Shown: positions 9,969 through 15,387 of the stretch, piece by piece
Layout: every line of letters starts with the position of its first letter
Position numbering within the stretch: the first letter of the stretch is position 1
Origin: CAYUET01 sp964443875
Lineage (GTDB): Bacteria; Auribacterota; JAFGBW01
NCBI GenBank assembly: GCA_964443875.1
Contig: CAYUET010000052.1
Span: 1-15,387 of the forward strand
DNA: 15,387 nt
Direction of reading: 5' to 3'
Notes under the pieces: model-generated
What the model was told of the DNA's origin: nothing
Database searches by the model: none
Seen by the model: only the letters and a program-made list of their open reading frames with translations
Program-made: the position numbers and the translations under genes

Positions 9969-11387
9969 TGTAGAACAAGGCTTACCTACCCGGATGCGCA
10001 ATATATCACCTATGCCTACAATGCCCTGAATCAATTAACAAACATTCATGACCAGGAAGACAATCAAGACTACGGATTCACCTATGATACCGCAGGAAGA
10101 ACGAGCCAGATCACACTTCCCAATGGAATAACCAGCACTTACAGTTTTGATAACGATGGTAACATTACTGGAATAACCAATGCCCGTGGATTAACCCCTG
10201 TTTCCAATCATACCTACACTCATGACAATGAAGGCAATATTCTGACCAAGGGCGGCTCATGGAGCGATTACACCTTTGATTATAACAATGTCTATGAACT
10301 CATAGAAGTGGTGCATGGTCTGAATACCACCAATTATACCTATGACGGGGCAAACAACCGTGTAACCGCAGCGGGAGTAACCTACACTTCCAATACCCTG
10401 AACCAGTATACGCAAATAGGCGCCAATTCACCTACTTATTCCCAGGCCGGGGAACTGCTGACCTATAACGGCTCTACCTATACCTACAACGCGGATCAAA
10501 AGTTAATCCAGGGCGTTAAGGGAACCAACACTGTTAATTTTACTTACGATTACGCCTTACGCAGAAGCAGCACTTCTCTTAATAACACGATTCAGGAACA
10601 ATATATCTACGACGGCGAGGATGTGATTGCGGATTATGATGCCTCATGGGGACTTTTAAGAAAATACATCTTTGCCCCTGGGACGGATAATATCTTAGCC
10701 ATGAAGACTGCTTCGACAAATTATTATTACCTGAAAGATCACCTGGGAAGTATAAAAGAGCTGACCAACACGCTTGGAAATGTAATTGAGCAGTATGATT
10801 ATACTGAATTTGGTCAGGTATCCTTTTATGATGGGAGTATGAATTCGATCACGGGAACAGCTTATTTGAATAGGTATCTTTACACAGGAAGAGAGTATAA
10901 CCAGAACCTTGGAATTTATTATTATCGTGCAAGGTTTTATTCACCGGAAATCGGAAGATTTTTGACACCTGATCCGAAAATGTTTATTGATGGACCGAAT
11001 GTGTATGGGTATGTAAGTAATAACCCGTTGAATTATATTGATCCTTTGGGCTATTGTGAAAAAAAGAATGACGAATATGATCCTTACGATGTATTAAGAA
11101 AGTCTTTAGAGGAAAGCGAAGGTAACGGCCCTGGTTTTGGCCCCCCGAATTCAGGAGGATTTGGTACCGTACGTGTGACTACTGGAGATGTTGTTTTTGT
11201 TGCGCCAGTACCAATAGTTGGCCCTATTATAGGACCAATGTTTGACACAAGTAAAAAAGGTGAAGATGAGGATAAAAAAGAGCATAGAAAAAAAAGACCT
11301 TCGACTTATGATAAACATACAAAAAAAAGACCTGGGTTTAATGAAAAAAAGAAAAAGAAGGATACTTGGACACCAAGAAATCCTTAA
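9969..11387 (+). CDS. Orphan Rhs/YD-repeat core fragment with variable toxin-type tail (Rhs-1), 5'-truncated
   Basis: The Rhs frame is open from 9969 (directly after a TAA) to the stop at 11387. The first usable start codon is GTG 10308, which would give 359 residues. There is no signal peptide, PAAR or N-terminal domain, so this is a 3' piece of an Rhs gene. YD-type repeats (NYTYDGANNR, YTYNADQKL, YDYTEFG) lead into the Rhs-associated core end (YTGREYNQNLGIYYYRARFY, GRFLTPDP, NPLNYIDPLGY). After DPLGY the sequence changes to a 110-residue variable tail. It holds a Gly/Pro-rich part, a hydrophobic VVFVAPVPIVGPIIGPMF, and a very basic end with KHTKKRPG and EKKKKKDTWTPRNP. In Rhs systems this position carries the toxin. 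I do not recognise the fold; a nucleic-acid target is only suggested by the charge. A Sel1-repeat gene follows after 15 bases. Without an N-terminal part it is probably silent unless recombined onto a full Rhs gene. Confidence 0.8.
   Translation, partial: CRTRLTYPDAQYITYAYNALNQLTNIHDQEDNQDYGFTYDTAGRTSQITLPNGITSTYSFDNDGNITGITNARGLTPVSNHTYTHDNEGNILTKGGSWSDYTFDYNNVYELIEVVHGLNTTNYTYDGANNRVTAAGVTYTSNTLNQYTQIGANSPTYSQAGELLTYNGSTYTYNADQKLIQGVKGTNTVNFTYDYALRRSSTSLNNTIQEQYIYDGEDVIADYDASWGLLRKYIFAPGTDNILAMKTASTNYYYLKDHLGSIKELTNTLGNVIEQYDYTEFGQVSFYDGSMNSITGTAYLNRYLYTGREYNQNLGIYYYRARFYSPEIGRFLTPDPKMFIDGPNVYGYVSNNPLNYIDPLGYCEKKNDEYDPYDVLRKSLEESEGNGPGFGPPNSGGFGTVRVTTGDVVFVAPVPIVGPIIGPMFDTSKKGEDEDKKEHRKKRPSTYDKHTKKRPGFNEKKKKKDTWTPRNP
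9970..10678 (+). repeat. Long direct repeat, copy A (Rhs core)
   Basis: This stretch matches 12839-13547 at a constant offset of 2,869 bases. Reading the two side by side I find one difference, g at 9998 against c at 12867, which is synonymous (GCG/GCC, Ala). Weaker homology continues without indels to about 11051, the DPLGY motif. Confidence 0.93.
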
Positions 11388-11402
11388 AAGAAGAAAATAA
11401 AA

Positions 11403-12293
11403 ATGAAATTAATAAAACCAAAATCTCAATACGATATTCATTTTTTAAAAAAGAAGGCAGAACTTGACGATATATCAGCAATTGCCTCATTAGGCTTATC
11501 ATATAAAAATGGCATTATTGTTAAAAAAAATCTCAAAAAAGCAATTGCTTATTTTAAACGCGGAATCGATTTAAAATCTGATTTTTTAATATGGTGCTTA
11601 GCAGATGCTTATGATTATGGGGAAGGAGTTAAACAAGATCAACAGGAGGCAATAAAATTATTTAAACTTGCCGCAAAATTAGGAAGTGATGATGCCATGA
11701 CCTCTCTTGGTTATTGTTATCATTATGGTGACGGTGTAAAGCAAAACAATAAAACAGCTTTTCAATGGTATCAAAAGGCAGAAAAATTAAATAATAAAGA
11801 GGCTTTATTTAATATTGGACAATGTTATAAATATGGCACAGGGACAAAAATAAATTATAAAAAATCATTTAAATATTTTATGTTATCAGCCAATGAAGGC
11901 AATTTAGATGCGTTTACAAGCTTAGGGATTGCATATATAGAAGGTTGTGGTGTTAAAAAAGATTTTAATAATGGTTTGAAATGGTTAAAAAAAAATAAAA
12001 ACGATCCATATTCAATTTATTATTTTGGAAAATGCCATTATTATGGATTAGGAATTCGAAAAAATTACCGTAAAGCTGTTAAATATTTTACTATTGCAGC
12101 AAAGAAAAAAATTGAAATAGCACAATGTTTTCTTGCCCTTTGTTATTTTAATGGAACTGGTGTAACTAAAAATCCTTCTCAGGCAAAAATTTTGTTTAAA
12201 AGAGCTCAAAAAAATCAGACAGAATTATTGCACGAATTGAAAAAATATAAAAATTTATTGTATGAGATTAAGGAAATGACAAAAGCATTCTGA
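11403..12293 (+). CDS. Sel1-repeat protein, probable immunity protein of Rhs-1
   Basis: 296 residues with about seven Sel1-like (TPR-class) repeats, roughly at 24-57, 60-94, 96-130, 132-166, 168-199, 202-237 and 238-273. Diagnostic phrases include AYDYGEGVKQDQQEAIKLF, CYHYGDGVKQNN and CYFNGTGVTKNPSQAKILF. There is no signal peptide or membrane helix, so it is probably cytoplasmic. It starts 15 bases after the Rhs-1 stop, with only a weak purine-rich AAGAAG upstream. The gene is much more AT-rich than the Rhs core. Repeat proteins directly after an Rhs variable tail are common immunity candidates in polymorphic toxin loci, and that is the inferred role. Its last codons (AAA GCA TTC TGA) lie in DNA that, read in another frame, is brnT sequence (KHSDFEERF). 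The original C-terminus may therefore be slightly altered. Confidence 0.85.
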   Translation: MKLIKPKSQYDIHFLKKKAELDDISAIASLGLSYKNGIIVKKNLKKAIAYFKRGIDLKSDFLIWCLADAYDYGEGVKQDQQEAIKLFKLAAKLGSDDAMTSLGYCYHYGDGVKQNNKTAFQWYQKAEKLNNKEALFNIGQCYKYGTGTKINYKKSFKYFMLSANEGNLDAFTSLGIAYIEGCGVKKDFNNGLKWLKKNKNDPYSIYYFGKCHYYGLGIRKNYRKAVKYFTIAAKKKIEIAQCFLALCYFNGTGVTKNPSQAKILFKRAQKNQTELLHELKKYKNLLYEIKEMTKAF

Positions 12294-12440
12294 TTTTGAA
12301 GAGAGGTTTATTTCAATAGGAATGTCGCACCAACATAAAATCCTGATTGTTGTTTATACGGAAAGAGGAAATAAAATTAGAATTATAAGTGCAAGAACCG
12401 CCACAAAACATGAGATAAATAATATGAAAAAAATACATAA
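12280..12440 (+). pseudogene. brnT: BrnT toxin remnant, C-terminal half
   Basis: In the frame of 12301 the sequence reads KHSDFEERFISIGMS and then HQHKILIVVYTERGNKIRII, SARTATKHE. These match the second half of BrnT ribonuclease toxins: the HSxxEERF segment, the L-V-V-x-x-T-E-R strand and the RIISAR motif. The first half of BrnT is missing: an in-frame TGA lies at 12277-12279 and the DNA to its left is the Sel1 gene. At the 3' end, moving to the overlapping frame at 12423 gives Y-E-K-N-T-stop (12438-12440), the kind of ending BrnT proteins have, so one base seems to have been lost there. The remnant has no start and cannot make an active BrnT. BrnT with its antitoxin normally forms a type II toxin-antitoxin pair. 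Confidence 0.75.
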
Positions 12441-12643
12441 AAAAACAGTAATTGAAGATATGCAGCCGGAATATGATTTCAGCCACGGAGTAAGAGGAAA
12501 ACACTTTAAAATACCGTGAAGGAAATAACGTGGTTGTTATTGAGCCTGATATTGCGAAGGTGTTTTCTACCCCGAAGGCGGTAAATTCTGCCCTTCGTGG
12601 ATTATATGAGATCATGCGACAGACAAAACATGTGCATATCTGA
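12424..12643 (+). pseudogene. Antitoxin remnant paired with BrnT, frameshifted
   Basis: ATG 12424 opens a frame reading MKKIHKKTVIEDMQPEYDFS and then HGVRGKHFK. It stops early at 12516-12518. Skipping one A in the run 12508-12511 restores YREGNNVVVIEPDIAKVF and STPKAVNSALRGLYEIMRQT, ending at TGA 12641-12643. The PEYDFSxGVRGK start and the NVVVxxPDxAKVF...VNxALR end are those of a small antitoxin family often encoded just after BrnT-type toxins. Total length would be about 72 residues, normal for such proteins. Its start would overlap the restored brnT end by 17 bases, as in real pairs. It is broken by a single-base insertion, unless that base is a sequencing error. Confidence 0.7.
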
Positions 12644-14337
12644 TTGAAAAAGAATACCCGGATCAAACAACCGTGACTTACACCTACAACAATCTGGAAC
12701 AACTCGCTTCAGTAACCGACAGAAATGGAGTGGTGACAGAGTATTCGTTTGATGATCTGGACCGGGTTGCGGAAGTTGTCTTTAATTCAGGCAACCTCAA
12801 TGAAAAAACAGTTTCCTACCAGTATGATTTAAACAACCGTAGAACAAGGCTTACCTACCCGGATGCCCAATATATCACCTATGCCTACAATGCCCTGAAT
12901 CAATTAACAAACATTCATGACCAGGAAGACAATCAAGACTACGGATTCACCTATGATACCGCAGGAAGAACGAGCCAGATCACACTTCCCAATGGAATAA
13001 CCAGCACTTACAGTTTTGATAACGATGGTAACATTACTGGAATAACCAATGCCCGTGGATTAACCCCTGTTTCCAATCATACCTACACTCATGACAATGA
13101 AGGCAATATTCTGACCAAGGGCGGCTCATGGAGCGATTACACCTTTGATTATAACAATGTCTATGAACTCATAGAAGTGGTGCATGGTCTGAATACCACC
13201 AATTATACCTATGACGGGGCAAACAACCGTGTAACCGCAGCGGGAGTAACCTACACTTCCAATACCCTGAACCAGTATACGCAAATAGGCGCCAATTCAC
13301 CTACTTATTCCCAGGCCGGGGAACTGCTGACCTATAACGGCTCTACCTATACCTACAACGCGGATCAAAAGTTAATCCAGGGCGTTAAGGGAACCAACAC
13401 TGTTAATTTTACTTACGATTACGCCTTACGCAGAAGCAGCACTTCTCTTAATAACACGATTCAGGAACAATATATCTACGACGGCGAGGATGTGATTGCG
13501 GATTATGATGCCTCATGGGGACTTTTAAGAAAATACATCTTTGCCCCAGGGACAGATAACATCTTAGCCATGAAAACAAGCTCTACAAATTACTACTATC
13601 TGAAAGATCATTTAGGAAGCGTGAAAGAAATGACCAATACCAGCGGGAACGTAATTGAGCAGTATGACTATACTGAATTTGGTCAGGTGTCCTTTTATGA
13701 TGGGAGTATGAATTCGATCACAGGAACAGCCTACTCGAACAGGTATCTTTATACAGGAAGGGAGTATAACCAGAATCTAGGAATTTATTATTACAGGGCA
13801 AGGTTTTATTCACCGGAAATCGGAAGGTTTTTGACACCTGATCCGATGTTATTTGTCGATGGACCGAATGTGTATGGGTATTGTAGGAATAATTCAATAA
13901 AATATTCAGATCCGTTTGGATATGATACATATCTCGTTAATAGAAAAATTGGAGGATCAAAAGTTCGTTCTAAATATAATCCCATATCGCATACTTTTGT
14001 TGCGGTAACCCATTCTGATGGATCAATAAGTACGTATGGATGGGGAACTACCTATGATGAGAATAATAATGGATTGTGGTCTACAGAAAAAGATAATGCA
14101 TGGGATCGTTCAGCAGCCAAGGAAGCAATATCAAAAGGAAAAGCTCGTTTAGTTGGAAACGATGACCTTGATCCATATGTGGCAGAAGCTTACAATGATA
14201 TCTCTACTGATCCAACTTCTTTTCATAAATGGCTACCATGGGATAATTGTAAAAATGAAGCACGAGATCTTATTGGAAGGGCAAAAAATCTCCAGAGAAA
14301 CAATAAAGCGGAGCAAAATAATGTTTCAACTAAATAA
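12640..14337 (+). CDS. Orphan Rhs/YD-repeat protein with His/Cys variable tail (Rhs-2), 5'-truncated
   Basis: Rhs homology begins near 12640 (LIEKEYPDQTTVTYTYNN). The first start codon is GTG 12673, giving 554 residues. As in Rhs-1 there is no signal peptide or N-terminal domain. The core has YD repeats (YSFDDLDR, YQYDLNNR, YAYNALNQLTNIHDQ, NYTYDGANNR) and ends with YTGREYNQNLGIYYYRARFY, GRFLTPDP and DPFGY (residue 413 onward). The 137-residue tail contains SHTFVAVTHSDG (His440), STYGWGTTYDENNNGLW, LDPYVAEAY and WLPWDNCKNEARDLIGRA (Cys526). A His in an early strand and a later Asn-Cys before a helix recalls circularly permuted papain-like folds such as LRAT or NlpC/P60 relatives. That is a motif-level guess, not a family call. 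The next gene, a lipoprotein, overlaps the end of this one and is the likely immunity gene. The tail uses more AT-rich codons than the core. Confidence 0.82.
   Translation: MIEKEYPDQTTVTYTYNNLEQLASVTDRNGVVTEYSFDDLDRVAEVVFNSGNLNEKTVSYQYDLNNRRTRLTYPDAQYITYAYNALNQLTNIHDQEDNQDYGFTYDTAGRTSQITLPNGITSTYSFDNDGNITGITNARGLTPVSNHTYTHDNEGNILTKGGSWSDYTFDYNNVYELIEVVHGLNTTNYTYDGANNRVTAAGVTYTSNTLNQYTQIGANSPTYSQAGELLTYNGSTYTYNADQKLIQGVKGTNTVNFTYDYALRRSSTSLNNTIQEQYIYDGEDVIADYDASWGLLRKYIFAPGTDNILAMKTSSTNYYYLKDHLGSVKEMTNTSGNVIEQYDYTEFGQVSFYDGSMNSITGTAYSNRYLYTGREYNQNLGIYYYRARFYSPEIGRFLTPDPMLFVDGPNVYGYCRNNSIKYSDPFGYDTYLVNRKIGGSKVRSKYNPISHTFVAVTHSDGSISTYGWGTTYDENNNGLWSTEKDNAWDRSAAKEAISKGKARLVGNDDLDPYVAEAYNDISTDPTSFHKWLPWDNCKNEARDLIGRAKNLQRNNKAEQNNVSTK
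12839..13547 (+). repeat. Long direct repeat, copy B (Rhs core)
   Basis: Partner of 9970-10678, with one difference seen in 709 bases. Beyond 13547 the two copies still align without indels to about 13920 (DPFGY) but differ at many, mostly synonymous, positions. The identity drop is abrupt. Confidence 0.93.
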
Positions 14338-14902
14338 AATATTGAACCTGTATAAAACTATTTTATGTGCAGTATATTTAGTTGCGGCAACAGGATGTAT
14401 TAAAGATGAAATGAAAAAATTCGTAGGGGATGGGAGTTTAATTTATATTCCTAAACCCGGATTATTAGGCGTTGATGGGTATACACTTCGATTCCCTTCC
14501 TTTGATATTTCGAAGCCTTTTTCAATTCAGTATGATTTTATTAATTTACCAACTCGTAACGATCCTTATTGGATATATTTTATTCCTGATGAAAATTTAG
14601 ACTTTTTAAATTTTAATGACAGCCAGATTTCAATTTCATTATCTGAATCAGATGGAAAACAAATTTTTTCTATTAAAAATTATTTTTCTGACTGGATTGA
14701 AATCAATCAGCCAGTTGCCCCGAAAACTACCATGAAAAAATTTAGACTATCCTCTTCAAAAAAAGATTTGGATTCTTTAAGTTTTCTTCCTGAAAAAGAC
14801 AAGAAATATACTTTAAAGTTAGCATTTGTTCCTTCGCAACAATTAATTAACCTAAAGAATTATAAAGGGTATTTTGAATTGAAATTGACCGCAGGAAAAT
14901 AA
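14321..14902 (+). CDS. Lipoprotein, probable immunity protein of Rhs-2
   Basis: 193 residues from ATG 14321. This start has a strong GGAG at 14310-14313, seven bases upstream, and places a lipoprotein signal exactly at the N-terminus; the longer in-frame extension to 14153 is only Rhs coding DNA read in another frame. The signal is MFQLNKILNLYK, then a hydrophobic stretch ILCAVYLVAA and the lipobox ATGC with Cys26. The +2 residue is Ile rather than Asp, so outer-membrane sorting is expected in a Gram-negative cell. The mature part is beta-rich and has no family I recognise (FDISKPFSIQYDFINLP, YWIYFIPDENLDFLNFND). It overlaps the end of the Rhs-2 gene by 17 bases, the usual place for an immunity gene. 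An exported immunity lipoprotein implies that the Rhs-2 toxin acts in the periplasm or envelope; that is an inference. Confidence 0.82.
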   Translation: MFQLNKILNLYKTILCAVYLVAATGCIKDEMKKFVGDGSLIYIPKPGLLGVDGYTLRFPSFDISKPFSIQYDFINLPTRNDPYWIYFIPDENLDFLNFNDSQISISLSESDGKQIFSIKNYFSDWIEINQPVAPKTTMKKFRLSSSKKDLDSLSFLPEKDKKYTLKLAFVPSQQLINLKNYKGYFELKLTAGK

Positions 14903-14924
14903 AAAAGTTATAAAAATAGTGGGA

Positions 14925-15032
14925 ATGTCAAAAACAAAAACACGGATACTCTGCTCTCTCTCCTCCAAGGATGATTCAGATGACAGATATATAGATTGCT
15001 TATCTGAAACTGGAGGATGGAAAAAATCATGA
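14925..15032 (+). pseudogene. Possible toxin-tail scrap of a third module
   Basis: A 35-codon frame reads MSKTKTRILCSLSSKDDSDD and then RYIDCLSETGGWKKS. Its TGA overlaps the ATG at 15029 of the HEAT-repeat gene (ATGA). Such tight coupling to an immunity-type gene suggests the 3' end of a lost Rhs toxin tail. There is no homology I can name and no ribosome-binding site of its own, so it may instead be chance. Confidence 0.35.
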
Positions 15033-15283
15033 AGCAAATTGAAATTCTACTTAAAAATATAGTATCGACTAATGCAGAGTTAAGAATTAATGCAATTGAT
15101 GAATTTGCTAAGATAAAAGGGAAAAAACATGTAAAATTCCTTATCCCTCTATTATATAATTCTGATCTTTTAATTAGAAATGCTGTTGCATTAGTGTTAA
15201 GAGAAATTAAAAGTAAACGTGCAATAAAACCATTAGGAGTCTCTGATCCTGCAAAATTGACTGATTGGTTGAATAACAAGTAA
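15017..15283 (+). CDS. HEAT-repeat protein, probable immunity fragment
   Basis: 88 residues from ATG 15017, or 84 from ATG 15029 (MKQIEILLKNI). GGAGG at 15012-15016 touches the first ATG, so the second, 12 bases away, is the more workable start and overlaps the preceding TGA. Two helical HEAT-type repeats are visible: AELRINAIDEFAKIKGKKHV, then FLIPLLYNSDLLIRNAVALVLREIKSKRAIKPL split over residues 41-73. Proteins of this kind follow toxin tails in many polymorphic toxin loci and usually have several more repeats. Here the repeat pattern stops after AIKPL and the last 15 residues (GVSDPAKLTDWLNNK) do not look like HEAT, so the gene is probably truncated and joined to other DNA near 15235. Confidence 0.65.
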   Translation: MEKIMKQIEILLKNIVSTNAELRINAIDEFAKIKGKKHVKFLIPLLYNSDLLIRNAVALVLREIKSKRAIKPLGVSDPAKLTDWLNNK

Positions 15284-15387
15284 ATTTGTATAAATTTTTT
15301 AAGGAATTTATATGAAAAAAACATTTATTTTTATTCACTACCATCCCATAGGATTTTAAAAAATTTTAATTTAAAAGGCTGATTACC
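15284..15387 (+). other. AT-rich right end with a short ORF start
   Basis: After the HEAT-type stop there is an AAGGA at 15301-15305 and ATG at 15312. The frame reads MKKTFIFIHYHPIGF and stops at 15357-15359. The ribosome-binding site and spacing look real but the reading ends after 15 codons, so this may be the beginning of a truncated gene. Nothing else is seen to the window end. Confidence 0.3.

Noticed and set aside
12322..12519. A 65-residue plus-strand protein
   Set aside because: It is the brnT end fused by a lost base to the antitoxin start, then stopped by a frameshift; it is not a gene in its own right.
12313..12702. A 129-residue minus-strand frame
   Set aside because: It is antisense to the brnT and antitoxin remnant and the Rhs-2 start, both with clear family motifs on the plus strand.
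14153..14320. N-terminal extension of the lipoprotein gene
   Set aside because: This stretch is the Rhs-2 tail read in another frame. ATG 14321 has a strong ribosome-binding site and starts a proper lipoprotein signal.
14908..15324. A 138-residue minus-strand frame
   Set aside because: It is antisense to the HEAT-repeat gene and has no recognisable motif or ribosome-binding site.
1..15387. CRISPR arrays, tRNA, rRNA, riboswitches
   Set aside because: No short regularly spaced repeats or RNA gene signatures were seen; the only large repeat is the pair of Rhs cores.

Overview
The window is 15,387 bases of what looks like a draft or metagenome-assembled scaffold from a Gram-negative bacterium. 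A 10-N gap lies at 4238-4247. Envelope genes of the DUF58/BatA/DUF4175 type, a lipoprotein signal and Rhs-type wall proteins support a Gram-negative host. I cannot name a phylum from the sequence; the operon type is common in FCB and PVC groups and some proteobacteria, but that is only suggestive.

Left part (1-9825, minus strand). Four tightly packed genes read from 9825 down to the window start. They are a DUF58 protein, a BatA-type VWA membrane protein, a second VWA protein with a glutamine-amidotransferase-like domain and terminal membrane helices, and a very large DUF4175-like membrane and coiled-coil protein that runs off the left edge (more than 1,550 residues). Junctions are a 4-bp ATGA overlap, a 1-bp TGATG overlap and a 3-bp gap, so the genes are almost certainly co-transcribed and translationally coupled. 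This is the MoxR-DUF58-BatA-VWA-DUF4175 kind of locus, thought to work in envelope or complex assembly. The usual leading MoxR AAA+ ATPase gene is not in the window. Where it would be expected there are 143 bases of non-coding DNA and then an Rhs array on the opposite strand.

Right part (9969-15387, plus strand). This is an array of Rhs/YD-repeat orphan toxin modules. Module 1 is a 5'-truncated Rhs core ending in DPLGY, a short basic variable tail and a Sel1-repeat gene as likely immunity. Module 2 is a longer but still 5'-truncated Rhs core ending in DPFGY, a 137-residue tail with a His...Asn-Cys-Lys arrangement, and an overlapping lipoprotein gene as likely immunity. The lipoprotein suggests that toxin 2 acts in the periplasm or envelope. 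Module 3 is a 35-codon fragment that may be a toxin end, overlapping a truncated HEAT-repeat gene by ATGA. A possible fourth scrap follows. The two Rhs cores are a direct repeat 2,869 bases apart. They are nearly identical over 709 bases and then diverge abruptly, as expected from recombination or gene conversion between core copies.

Between modules 1 and 2 lies the 3' half of a brnT toxin gene with its antitoxin, both decayed. The Sel1 gene runs into the brnT sequence and takes its stop codon there, so the join of the Rhs module to an older toxin-antitoxin locus can be located to within a few bases. Immunity-type genes and tails are visibly AT-rich compared with the Rhs cores and the operon, as is common for exchanged toxin and immunity cassettes.
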